From Pseudomonadota bacterium (GTDB taxonomy: Bacteria; Desulfobacterota; Syntrophia; Syntrophales; UBA5619), in contig JAHJQP010000154.1 in the NCBI GenBank assembly GCA_018819165.1, forward strand, positions 1 through 14,069: a stretch of 14,069 nucleotides of DNA, written 5' to 3'. The position numbers and the translations under genes were made by a program. How positions within the stretch are numbered: the first letter of the stretch is position 1; every line of letters starts with the position of its first letter. Positions 6,642-14,069 of this stretch are shown here, piece after piece. The notes below the pieces were generated by a model that made no database searches, was not told where the DNA came from, and saw only the letters and a list, made by a program, of their open reading frames with translations.

Positions 6642-7913
6642 ATGATGGATCATGCGGAAGAGGCGATGTTGCCGGCGCCGGTATTGAGACTTCTGGGAAA
6701 GGGGGTCCTGATGCCCGCTCCCTTTTCCGTCGATGTCGGCGAGGATATTGATCCCGGACGCATCTCGCCGGACGGGGTCGTCTTCTACGGCGGGACGAAG
6801 ATCTCCGGCGCCCAAACCCTGATTTCGGCAGGAACGAAGCTGGGCTGCGAAGCGCCGGTCACGGTGGCGGATTGTCAGCTCGGCCGGGGGGTGGAACTGA
6901 AAGGAGGGTTCTTCAAATCCTCCGTATTCCTGGATCAGGCAAACATCGCCTCCGGCGCCCAGGTTCGGGAGGGATGCCTCCTCGAGGAAGAAGCCAACGG
7001 GAGCCACACGGTCGGCATGAAGCAGACCATCCTCTTCCCTTTCGTCACCCTGGGCAGCCTGATTAATTTCTGCGACGTTTTCCTCGCCGGGGGGACCAGC
7101 CGTAAAGACCACAGCGAGGTGGGGAGCTCCTACATCCACTTCAACTACACCCCCAACCAGGACAAGGCCACCGCGTCACTTCTGGGGGATGTTCCCCGGG
7201 GGGTCATGCTGAACCAGCCGCCGATCTTTCTCGGCGGGCAGGGAGGACTGGTCGGTCCGGCCCGAATCGGTTTCGGAACGGTGATCGCCGCGGGAGGAGT
7301 CTGGCGGGGAGACTGCCCGGAGGGGGGAAAACTACTCCGGGCGGAGGGGGGCCCGGCATCCGGGCAACCGTTTCACCCGGGACTCTACGGCGATATCCGC
7401 CGGAAGGTGACCAACAATATCGTCTATATTGCCAATCTCCTGGCCCTGCGCCAGTGGTATATCCATGTCCGCCGTCTCTTCTTCCAGGACGGGGAGATGG
7501 GGGAGGCGCTCTATCGCGGAGCGATGGAGATCCTTGAGAAGGCCATTGCGGAGAGGCTGACGCGGTTCCGGGTCCTGGCGGAGAAGATGGAGCGGTCGGC
7601 GCAACTCGGCGAAAGGTTCCTGCCGGAAGAGACCCGAGGGATCGTTCTCCGTCAGCAGCGGGAATTCCGTGAGCGCTGGTCCGACCTGGAGGCCTGCCTG
7701 ACGGACCGTCAGGAGGAGGCGGTCGCCCTGGAGGAGCGGGATGGATTTCTCGCGAAGCTGGCAATGGTCAGAGAGGCGCAGGGGAAGACCTATATCCGGG
7801 TGATCCGGTCTTTGGACCGGGAGACATCTTCCCGGGGGACGCAGTGGCTTCAGCAGGTGGTCGATGCCGTTGCGGAAAGGGCGCACGCCCGAGTACCTTC
7901 CTGTCGTGCATGA
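6642..7913 (+). CDS. Left-handed beta-helix protein, UDP-GlcNAc pyrophosphorylase/acyltransferase-like
   Basis: The protein has 423 residues. About residues 28-220 form hexapeptide-repeat-like turns of a left-handed beta-helix, as in the C-terminal half of GlmU, and include the highly conserved-looking GSSYIHFNYTPNQDKATASL (161-180) and GDVPRGVMLNQPPIFLGG (182-199). Similar proteins are often named UDP-N-acetylglucosamine pyrophosphorylase, yet no N-terminal nucleotidyltransferase fold or its GxGTRM signature is present here, so pyrophosphorylase activity is doubtful. Residues 255-415 are helical and charged, without a known motif. The start is the first of two adjacent ATGs; GGAGG ends 7 nt upstream. 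It lies between a Fis-like gene and the giant GlmS-like gene, supporting a role in handling amino sugars or sugar nucleotides. Acyl transfer to a sugar nucleotide is the best guess, not shown. Confidence 0.75.
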   Translation: MMDHAEEAMLPAPVLRLLGKGVLMPAPFSVDVGEDIDPGRISPDGVVFYGGTKISGAQTLISAGTKLGCEAPVTVADCQLGRGVELKGGFFKSSVFLDQANIASGAQVREGCLLEEEANGSHTVGMKQTILFPFVTLGSLINFCDVFLAGGTSRKDHSEVGSSYIHFNYTPNQDKATASLLGDVPRGVMLNQPPIFLGGQGGLVGPARIGFGTVIAAGGVWRGDCPEGGKLLRAEGGPASGQPFHPGLYGDIRRKVTNNIVYIANLLALRQWYIHVRRLFFQDGEMGEALYRGAMEILEKAIAERLTRFRVLAEKMERSAQLGERFLPEETRGIVLRQQREFRERWSDLEACLTDRQEEAVALEERDGFLAKLAMVREAQGKTYIRVIRSLDRETSSRGTQWLQQVVDAVAERAHARVPSCRA

Positions 7914-8003
7914 TGTGATGATGGTTTGTGCGTTTATGAAATATGCCGTATCCCCTCTCCGGACTTCGGAAAACGTCACAAAGTTGTTTCTTTGTTGCAC
8001 CCC

Positions 8004-8019
8004 TGGTATGGCCTTTGCC
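8004..8019 (+). promoter_or_regulatory. Weak candidate sigma-54 promoter before the giant GlmS-like gene
   Basis: TGGTATGGCCTTTGCC has the -24 GG and -12 GC dinucleotides 10 bp apart and differs from the consensus TGGCACN5TTGC mainly by two C-to-T changes. It lies in the 128-bp gap 7914-8041, which otherwise shows no gene. Transcription would begin near 8030, too close for efficient use of the TTG start at 8042 but compatible with the ATG at 8060. Confidence 0.2.
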
Positions 8020-8041
8020 TTTTTCCGGGAAGGGGTGAATA

Positions 8042-11000
8042 TTGTCTGAAAGAGACACCATGCTGATCCTGTTTTTCCGGAAGATCGTCCGTTTTCTGCG
8101 GAGCGGGAAGATCCATGTGGGCCGCGACCCGCGGCGGGTACCGGCGCCCGCCCTGATCCTGTTTCCTCTGCTTTCCGACACCCTCTGCTGCGGTCTTGCC
8201 GGTATCCTGACCCTGCGCGGAAGGGGCAAGCCGGCGCGTACGGACGGCGATCTGGACACACGGTTTTCCCAGGCGTCGGGCCATAACCTGGCCGCACTCC
8301 TGTCCGGAGCGATCTCTCCGGAGAGATACCTGGGCGGGATTCCATCCCTGGAGGCGCTGGAGCGGGAGCTCCTCCACCTGAAGGGGGAGGATGCCTTCCG
8401 GAGGCTCTTTTTCGACCCTGCGGAGGCGGGCCGTTTCGCTGCCCTTTCCAGGAAAATCCATGCATTTCTTGTGGAGGAGGAACGGCTCCTGGAGGAGAAT
8501 GAAGGCCGTTTTTCCACGGTCGATCTGGAGGCAATCAACCAGGGCCTGCTCCTGATCCGGGATCTCGTCTGGGGGCTGGATCGGGATATCCTGGGCAATA
8601 TCGAACGGATCATCCGCCTGGCCGGGGCCGGCGAAGTCGGGGATGTAGCGCCGGAGGCCTTCCCGAAGTACCGGGAGATGAATTCCCTTCTCAACTGCCT
8701 GGACCGCCTGGAGGTCCGGGGGCGGGATTCGGCGGGGATACAGATCTCGTTCATTCCGGCCGATGCCGGGGTCCTCGGGGAGGTAATGACCGGTCTCGCG
8801 AAGGTGGGACTGGACGGTGAGCTCCAACGGCGGATGGCAACGGGAGATCTCGTCAACGGTTCGATCGCCTGTTTCCCTGCCGCCGTTCCCGGAGGCGCCG
8901 GCGGCCAGGCGATCTCCTTTACCTACAAGACCGCCGAGATCATCGGGGAACTGGGCCGGAATGTCCGGGAACTGAGAAATCAGATCGCCCGGGACCGCTT
9001 GTTTCATGTCTTTACCAGGCTGCCGGTCGCCTTCGCGACTTCCTTCGCCCATACCCGTTGGGCGTCGGTGGGCTCCATCACGGAGGAGAACTGCCATCCG
9101 GTCGGGAACTTCACCCTTACCGGGACGGCGCGGTCCGCCGTTCAGGAGAAGAATTATCCCGCGTACGGGAGGGGTCCCTGGACCATCCATTGCGTTCTCA
9201 ACGGGGACATCGACAACTACCCCTCCCTTCGCGGGGCCCTCGAGTCGGGAGGGGAGTTGATCGCCCCGGAAGTGACAACGGACACGAAGATCATCCCCCT
9301 CCAGATCGAAAAATACCTCCTGGCCGGCCATGACCTGACCGATGCATTCCGGTGCGCCGTTGGCGACTTCGAGGGGTCCCATGCCATCGCGATGGTCAGC
9401 AATGCCGAGCCGGGAAAGGCCTTCCTTGCCCTTAAGGGGAGCGGTCAGTCGCTCTATGTCGGGATCGCTCCGGACCGTTATCTCTTTTCCTCCGAACTTT
9501 ACGGCCTGGTCGAAGAGACCCCCTTCTTCCTGAAGATGGACGGCGAGAAACCATCCCGTCCCGATCAGCCGGAGACGGCCGGCCAGATCTTCGTCCTCGA
9601 TCAGGATTCCTCAGGCGGCGCAGCCGGCATCCGGGCGTTTTTCTATGACGGGACACCGCTTCCGCTTGGCGAGGAGGCAATCCGGAAGGCCGAGATCACG
9701 ACGCGGGACATCGACCGGGGCGACTATCCCCACTTCTTTCTCAAGGAGATCACCGAATCGGCCCTTTCCGTCCGGAAGACCCTGCGTGGCCGGTACCGCA
9801 TCGAACGCGATGGGGCCGGAGAGAGCGCCGTCTTCAACCTTGGAGAGGATACCGTCCCCGGCAGGGTGAGAGAAGCCCTGCTGTGCGGGGAGATCCGGCG
9901 GATCATTGCCATCGGTCAGGGGACGGCGGCCGTGGCTGCCAGCGCTGTGGCCGACGCAATGGAACGCTGCCTCCCGGGGAGCGGGATCCGCGTGGAGGGC
10001 AGGGTCGCCTCCGAGCTGAGCGGGTTCTGCCTGGAAAACGACCTGCGCGACACCCTGGTCATTCCAATCACCCAGTCGGGAACAACGACGGACACCAACC
10101 GCGCCGTGGCGATGGCCGCACAGAGGGGCGCCCGTGTGATCGCCATCGTGAACCGGCGCCAGTCCGATATCACGACGAAGGCCGACGGGGTTTTTTACAC
10201 CTCCGACGGCCGGGATATCGAGATGGCCGTCGCCTCCACCAAGGCCTTCTACTCCCAGATCGTGGCCGGTAATCTCCTCGCTCTCTATTTCGCCCGGCTG
10301 CTGGGAACTTTCTCCGCGGAGCGGATTGCAGCGGAGCTCCGCCAGCTCGAGCAGGCGCCGGAGATGATGCGCCGGGTCCTCGCGCGCAAGGAGGAGATCC
10401 GCCGCTCGGTGGAGATGCTGGCCAAACAGAAAAGGTACTGGGCGGTCGTGGGAAGCGGGCCGAACAAGGCGGCAGCCGACGAGATCCGGATCAAGCTGAG
10501 CGAGTTGTGCTACAAAACGATCTCTTCGGACATCGTGGAGAACAAGAAGCACATCGACCTGTCCGCCGAGCCGCTGATCCTCGTCTGCGCCGCGGGAAGC
10601 CCGGAGGCCGTGACCGCGGACATCGTCAAGGATGTGGCGATCTTCAAGGCGCACAAATCCGGCGTGGTCGTCTTTGCCGACGAGGGCGAGGAACGCTTCG
10701 CCGGGATCGCCGATGCGGTCATCCCCATCCCGAACGCACCGATGCCGCTCCCCGTGATCCTCAACACCTTGGCCGGCCATCTCTGGGGATATTACGCTGC
10801 CTGCAGCATCGATGCCGACGCCCTGTTCCTTCGGGAATTCAAGAGCCGCCTCAATCTGATCATGGTCGAACAGGCAAAACTCAGCCTCTCCTTCTATGAG
10901 TGCGTCGCCGACGGCCGGCTCCGCCGTCTCGTAAACGATTTTGCGGAACGCTTTCAGCAGCGGCGAAACGGCGGCGGTTTCTCCCTGGCCGGGGTCCGGA

Positions 11001-11821
11001 CGATGTCGGACCTGATCCTGCTTTTGAAGTACGCGGCAGGGAAGCTTCCCCTCGATGACTTCCGGCGTGATTTCCCGGGGGAGAAGGAAACGCCCTCGCC
11101 GATCGACCTGCTGGACATCACGCTCGGCCATGCCGTGGATGAACTCTCCCGTCCGATCGATGCCATCCGCCATCAGGCCAAGACAGTGACGGTGGGGACC
11201 AGCAGGAAGGAAGCGCCCCTGCGCGGAGTCATTTTCGATCTCCTGCGGGGACTGGGCTTTTCCGCCAGGGCCCTTCTCAGCACCAGCGTGTTGGCTATCA
11301 GCCGGATCCAGAAGGCGGTGGCCGCCGTTAACGGCCACACCCTCTACGCGATTAATCATCTGGACGCCGATGGAAAACCGGCGGACGATTCCACGATTGC
11401 CATCGTAGGCCGCGGCGGCATTTCCGCAGGGATGCGCTCGCGGGCCGAGAAAACGGGGCTCCTGATGGGGAAGAAGAAAAGCATCGTGGCCTCCGGCAGG
11501 CTGTACGCGGGACAGGGAAAATCGGACGGGGCGTCGATCGTGATCATTCCCCTTCTCGGCGAGGGGGATCGCGTCAGGCATCTCCTCCTCGTCCATGTGG
11601 CCTTCAACGAGGGCCTCTCCGTTGGCGAGAGGAAGGAGCTCCTGGGCGAAAGAATCAACGACATCCGCAACCTCATCCAGGAATACAACCTGCCGTGGGA
11701 TGAGAGCTGCCTGGGGAAGATCCCCCTCGGTCTCCTCCTTGGCGAACCGGTGGAGGTAATCGCCGGGCAGATCCGACAGAATCTCGGCCCTTCGGCGACG
11801 GGCCATAAGGAGCGATCATGA
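8042..11821 (+). CDS. Giant GlmS-like glutamine--fructose-6-phosphate aminotransferase (1259 aa) with insertions and extra C-terminal region
   Basis: Expected reaction: glutamine plus fructose-6-phosphate to glucosamine-6-phosphate, the entry to UDP-GlcNAc. A class II glutaminase domain starts at C49/C50 (CCGLAGIL) and continues with RGRDSAGI (226-233), HTRW (337-340) and NGDIDN (387-392). Two SIS domains follow: about 612-745 (TQSGTTTDT 677-685, ASTKAF 731-736) and about 795-925. GlmS isomerase residues appear kept: K818, E821, H837, and the tail lysine K1047 in RHQAKTVTVG. Against E. coli GlmS (609 residues), extras are a leader of about 49 residues, a helical insert (about 60-220) in the glutaminase, an insert at about 925-1035 and 208 residues after the tail. 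TTG 8042 is chosen for GGAAGGGG 6 nt upstream; ATG 8060 is the alternative. The stop overlaps the pyrG start. It could be a specialised paralogue with another sugar substrate. Confidence 0.85.
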   Translation: MSERDTMLILFFRKIVRFLRSGKIHVGRDPRRVPAPALILFPLLSDTLCCGLAGILTLRGRGKPARTDGDLDTRFSQASGHNLAALLSGAISPERYLGGIPSLEALERELLHLKGEDAFRRLFFDPAEAGRFAALSRKIHAFLVEEERLLEENEGRFSTVDLEAINQGLLLIRDLVWGLDRDILGNIERIIRLAGAGEVGDVAPEAFPKYREMNSLLNCLDRLEVRGRDSAGIQISFIPADAGVLGEVMTGLAKVGLDGELQRRMATGDLVNGSIACFPAAVPGGAGGQAISFTYKTAEIIGELGRNVRELRNQIARDRLFHVFTRLPVAFATSFAHTRWASVGSITEENCHPVGNFTLTGTARSAVQEKNYPAYGRGPWTIHCVLNGDIDNYPSLRGALESGGELIAPEVTTDTKIIPLQIEKYLLAGHDLTDAFRCAVGDFEGSHAIAMVSNAEPGKAFLALKGSGQSLYVGIAPDRYLFSSELYGLVEETPFFLKMDGEKPSRPDQPETAGQIFVLDQDSSGGAAGIRAFFYDGTPLPLGEEAIRKAEITTRDIDRGDYPHFFLKEITESALSVRKTLRGRYRIERDGAGESAVFNLGEDTVPGRVREALLCGEIRRIIAIGQGTAAVAASAVADAMERCLPGSGIRVEGRVASELSGFCLENDLRDTLVIPITQSGTTTDTNRAVAMAAQRGARVIAIVNRRQSDITTKADGVFYTSDGRDIEMAVASTKAFYSQIVAGNLLALYFARLLGTFSAERIAAELRQLEQAPEMMRRVLARKEEIRRSVEMLAKQKRYWAVVGSGPNKAAADEIRIKLSELCYKTISSDIVENKKHIDLSAEPLILVCAAGSPEAVTADIVKDVAIFKAHKSGVVVFADEGEERFAGIADAVIPIPNAPMPLPVILNTLAGHLWGYYAACSIDADALFLREFKSRLNLIMVEQAKLSLSFYECVADGRLRRLVNDFAERFQQRRNGGGFSLAGVRTMSDLILLLKYAAGKLPLDDFRRDFPGEKETPSPIDLLDITLGHAVDELSRPIDAIRHQAKTVTVGTSRKEAPLRGVIFDLLRGLGFSARALLSTSVLAISRIQKAVAAVNGHTLYAINHLDADGKPADDSTIAIVGRGGISAGMRSRAEKTGLLMGKKKSIVASGRLYAGQGKSDGASIVIIPLLGEGDRVRHLLLVHVAFNEGLSVGERKELLGERINDIRNLIQEYNLPWDESCLGKIPLGLLLGEPVEVIAGQIRQNLGPSATGHKERS

Positions 11822-13419
11822 AGACAAAATTCATTTTTATCACCGGCGGCGTCCTCTCCTCCCTCGGCAAGGGGCTGGCGGCGGCCTCCATCGCGGCTAT
11901 CCTCGAGTGCCGGGGGCTCCGGGTGACCAACCAGAAACTCGACCCCTACATCAACGTCGATCCGGGGACGATGAGCCCCTTCCAGCACGGCGAGGTTTTC
12001 GTGACCGATGACGGCGCGGAGACCGATTTGGATCTCGGCCACTACGAACGGTTCACCGGCACAAAAATGGGGAAGGGCAACAACCTCACGACGGGGCAGG
12101 TCTACTTCTCGGTGATCTCCAAGGAGAGGCGGGGCGAATACCTGGGCAAGACGGTACAGGTGATCCCCCATATCACCAACGAAATCAAAGAGTATATCAA
12201 AAAGACCGCCGACGGTTTCGATGTGGCGATCGTGGAGATCGGCGGCACGGTGGGCGACATCGAGAGCCTCCCCTTTCTCGAGGCGATTCGCCAGTTCCGC
12301 AACGAAGCCGGACGGGAAAACGCGATCTTCATCCACCTGACCTGGGTCCCCTTCATCAGGACAGCGGGAGAGGTGAAGACGAAACCGACGCAGCACAGCG
12401 TCAAGGCCCTCCGGGAGATCGGCATCCAGCCGGACATTCTCCTCTGCCGGACGGAAGACTTCCTCTCCGATGAGATCAAGGCCAAGATCGCGTTGTTCTG
12501 CAACGTGGAAATGACCTCTGTCTTCACCGCCAAGGATGTGGCCTGCATCTACGAGGTGCCCCTGATCTTCCACCGGGAGGGGGTGGACCAAAAGATCGTC
12601 GATCTCCTCAACATCTGGACCGGCCAGCCCCACCTCGAGGCCTGGGAGGATGTGGTGGACAAGTTTCTCCACCCCGCGCACGAGGTCACGATCGCCATCG
12701 TGGGGAAGTACGTCAACCTGACGGACTCCTACAAGAGTCTGAACGAGGCCCTCTGTCACGGAGGAATCGCCAATGACTGCCGGGTGAATCTCCGTTTCAT
12801 CGATTCCGAAAGGATCGAAAAGGAAGGGCTGGGGGATCAGCTCGACGGCGTAGACGGGATTCTGGTCCCCGGCGGTTTCGGAAACCGGGGGATCGAGGGG
12901 ATGATCACCGCCGTTGAACAGGCCCGCACGCGGGGGATCCCCTTTTTCGGGATCTGCCTCGGGATGCAGATGGCCGTCGTGGAGTACGCGCGGCATGTCT
13001 GCGGGCTTACCCGGGCGAACAGTTCCGAGTTCGACGAGTTCACCCCCCACCCGGTCATCGACCTCCTGCCCGGGCAGAAAACGATCACCGAGAAGGGGGC
13101 CTCGATGCGTCTGGGGGCCTATCCCTGCGTACTTGCGAAGGACTCCTTCGCCTGTGCGGCTTACAACGATACGGAGATCAGCGAAAGGCACCGCCACCGC
13201 TACGAATTGAACAATGAGTTCAAGGAGACGCTTCTTGCGCGGGGCCTTCGGATTACCGGCGCCTCCTCGGACGGGCGACTCGCCGAGATCATCGAGATCG
13301 GGGGAGATCCCTGGTTTTTAGGCTGCCAGTTCCACCCGGAGTTCAAGTCCCGGCCGACGGCCCCCCATCCGCTCTTCAGCCACTTCATCCGCGCTGCCCT
13401 GCAGGGGAAGATGAAGTGA
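11818..13419 (+). CDS. pyrG: CTP synthase
   Basis: Makes CTP from UTP, ATP and glutamine. It is 533 residues, full length for the family. The N-terminal synthase domain has the loop GGVLSSLGKG (10-19), LDPYINVDPGTMSPFQHGEV (41-60) and GAETDLDLGHYERF (66-79). The C-terminal class I glutaminase domain has the nucleophile C380 in FFGICLGMQ and the partner H506 and E508 in FHPEFKS. Nothing is missing. The ATG overlaps the stop of the GlmS-like gene as ATGA, with AAGGAG 6 nt upstream, so translation of the two is probably coupled. CTP supports CMP-sugar and phospholipid synthesis; pairing with an amino-sugar enzyme fits cell-envelope demand. Downstream, only a weak GTGAAAG/CTTTCAC hairpin (13416-13422 with 13450-13456) and no T-run are seen, so no clear terminator can be named. 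Confidence 0.97.
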   Translation: MKTKFIFITGGVLSSLGKGLAAASIAAILECRGLRVTNQKLDPYINVDPGTMSPFQHGEVFVTDDGAETDLDLGHYERFTGTKMGKGNNLTTGQVYFSVISKERRGEYLGKTVQVIPHITNEIKEYIKKTADGFDVAIVEIGGTVGDIESLPFLEAIRQFRNEAGRENAIFIHLTWVPFIRTAGEVKTKPTQHSVKALREIGIQPDILLCRTEDFLSDEIKAKIALFCNVEMTSVFTAKDVACIYEVPLIFHREGVDQKIVDLLNIWTGQPHLEAWEDVVDKFLHPAHEVTIAIVGKYVNLTDSYKSLNEALCHGGIANDCRVNLRFIDSERIEKEGLGDQLDGVDGILVPGGFGNRGIEGMITAVEQARTRGIPFFGICLGMQMAVVEYARHVCGLTRANSSEFDEFTPHPVIDLLPGQKTITEKGASMRLGAYPCVLAKDSFACAAYNDTEISERHRHRYELNNEFKETLLARGLRITGASSDGRLAEIIEIGGDPWFLGCQFHPEFKSRPTAPHPLFSHFIRAALQGKMK

Positions 13420-13649
13420 AAGCGGATCTCGCCATCGACTGATCTTTCTCTTTCACCTTATCGATAACATTAGTCATGTTGGCATATGATCGATTATTGA
13501 AGTCAGTGATTGAGGCCGATGCGCTTTTGTAGCAGATTTCAACCCGTACTGCGCAAGCTCGATGGCAGAAAAATGAAATCTGCCGGTTATTGGTGTCACC
13601 TACAAAGCCTCGGAATGGATGCAAGAAAAGCATCGAATATTACCATTCG
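13420..13649. other. Gene-poor stretch after pyrG with small dyads
   Basis: No convincing gene is seen on either strand, and base composition is lower in GC than the neighbours. It holds a palindrome TTATCGATAA (13458-13467) and a perfect 10-bp inverted repeat, GCAGATTTCA (13532-13541) and TGAAATCTGC (13574-13583), with 32 bp between the arms. Together with the transposase remnant beside it, this looks like scarred, horizontally disturbed DNA. No terminal repeat of a known insertion sequence is recognised. Confidence 0.5.
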
Positions 13650-13838
13650 AAAGCAACGACACTTGCAAGTGAAGGCCAGCAGGTATCCGTGGCCGCAATC
13701 TTTGCATTTCACGTGGGTAAATCCGTTGTGCAGATCGCGGCAATCGAGATAGTGGTGTATCACCTGCTCGATATAAGGCCGCCAGAAGCCCTGCCGCCTT
13801 ACATACGGGTTGACCTCATCGGATGCCCACCAAGGTGA
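13650..13838 (-). pseudogene. Remnant of an IS91-family transposase zinc-binding domain
   Basis: Reading the minus strand from 13838, the frame opens just after a TGA (13839-13841). From 13817 it reads 56 residues of the IS91-type N-terminal zinc-binding domain: RRQGFWRPYIEQVIHHYLDC, then RDLHNGFTHVKCKDCGHGYL and LAFTCKCRCF. The cysteine pattern (C26, C38, C41, C51 and later) follows the family. After CRCF the similarity stops: the expected CPSCHQKR segment is replaced by unrelated sequence and the frame ends at 13596. No start codon, no catalytic HUH domain and no second half are present, so the gene is dead. It overlaps the last codons of the YeiH-like gene in another frame. Confidence 0.8.
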
Positions 13839-14069
13839 TCAGGCAGAAGCTCACCACCGCCATAAAGAGGGCCGCGCAGAGGCCGGCATAGAATGGTCGT
13901 AACCCGATTTTTTTCATTGCAACCACGTTAGTTTCTATGCCCACGCCAGCCAAAGAACCCACGATCAGGAATTGCGAGACGATATGTATACTCTGGCGGA
14001 CAGCGGAAGGAAATGCCCCCACGGAATTCAGGACAGCCATTCCGACAAAACCGAGAACGAACAAGGGAA
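13816..14069 (-). CDS. yeiH: YeiH/UPF0324-type putative transporter, 5' part beyond window edge
   Basis: The last 84 codons of a membrane protein are present, entering from the right edge. The sequence PLFVLGFVGMAVLNSVG, then SQFLIVGSLAGVGIETNV and a final hydrophobic helix (GLCAALFMAVVSFCLITLVG) follows the C-terminal pattern of the UPF0324/YeiH family, named putative sulfate exporters though the substrate is unproven. About three membrane segments are visible; full proteins are usually about 330-350 residues. It ends at TGA (13816-13818), inside the IS91 remnant, so the last few codons may come from the inserted DNA and the natural C-terminus may be altered by a few residues. Whether the 5' part is intact cannot be seen. 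Confidence 0.8.
   Translation of the reverse strand, partial: PLFVLGFVGMAVLNSVGAFPSAVRQSIHIVSQFLIVGSLAGVGIETNVVAMKKIGLRPFYAGLCAALFMAVVSFCLITLVGIR

Noticed and set aside
7976..9382. Open frame of 468 codons on the minus strand, and another of 400 codons at 7332-8534
   Set aside because: Both are opposite the beta-helix and GlmS-like genes and have no family sequence.
9611..11806. Open frame of 731 codons on the minus strand
   Set aside because: It lies wholly opposite the GlmS-like gene, is rich in Gly, Asp, Arg and His as expected of an antisense shadow in GC-rich DNA, and matches no family; the plus frame carries clear motifs.
11356..13197. Open frame of 613 codons on the minus strand
   Set aside because: Antisense to pyrG and the end of the GlmS-like gene; no recognisable domain, while the plus strand encodes a complete CTP synthase.
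1..14069. tRNA, rRNA and CRISPR arrays
   Set aside because: No cloverleaf with a TTCGANNC arm, no rRNA-like sequence and no regularly spaced direct repeats of CRISPR size were seen on reading the window.

Overview
The window is GC-rich bacterial chromosome, apart from a lower-GC patch near 13420-13840. It most resembles a Deltaproteobacterium (Desulfobacterota; possibly a syntrophic or Syntrophales-like lineage). This placement is an inference from the gene families: a GlmS-type protein of about 1260 residues, a left-handed beta-helix sugar-nucleotide protein beside it, a type II IlvE and a LolA-like carrier. No rRNA or other marker gene is present to confirm it.

Left part (1-4818), all genes on the minus strand: the 5' two thirds or so of a glycogen-debranching enzyme (runs off the left edge), a lolA-type periplasmic lipoprotein carrier, ilvE and comM/yifB. 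A very long hairpin sits between lolA and the debranching gene. Between ilvE and lolA lies an AT-rich stretch followed by four DnaA-box-like 9-mers at 12-13 bp intervals (2070-2115), which could be an origin of replication or a DnaA-controlled promoter.

Divergent region (4819-5202): a 21-bp dyad, a good sigma-70 promoter for the plus strand and a hairpin-rich leader ahead of moaC.

Right part (5203-13419), all genes on the plus strand: moaC (molybdopterin synthesis), a small membrane protein with a PH-like domain starting 1 bp after moaC, a Fis-like DNA-binding protein, the beta-helix protein, a giant GlmS-like glutamine/sugar-phosphate enzyme, and pyrG (CTP synthase), which overlaps the previous stop as ATGA. 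The last three suggest an amino-sugar or nucleotide-sugar block: GlmS-like makes the amino sugar, the beta-helix protein resembles GlmU-type acyltransferase or UDP-GlcNAc pyrophosphorylase-like proteins, and PyrG supplies CTP. The giant GlmS-like gene is the most unusual object. Its catalytic residues all appear present, but the glutaminase cysteine lies about 49 residues from the start, the catalytic C-tail lysine is about 210 residues from the end, and large segments of unknown function are added.

Right edge (13420-14069): a gene-poor patch, a decayed fragment of an IS91-family transposase zinc-binding domain, and the 3' end of a YeiH/UPF0324-type membrane protein on the minus strand, whose last codons overlap the transposase remnant.
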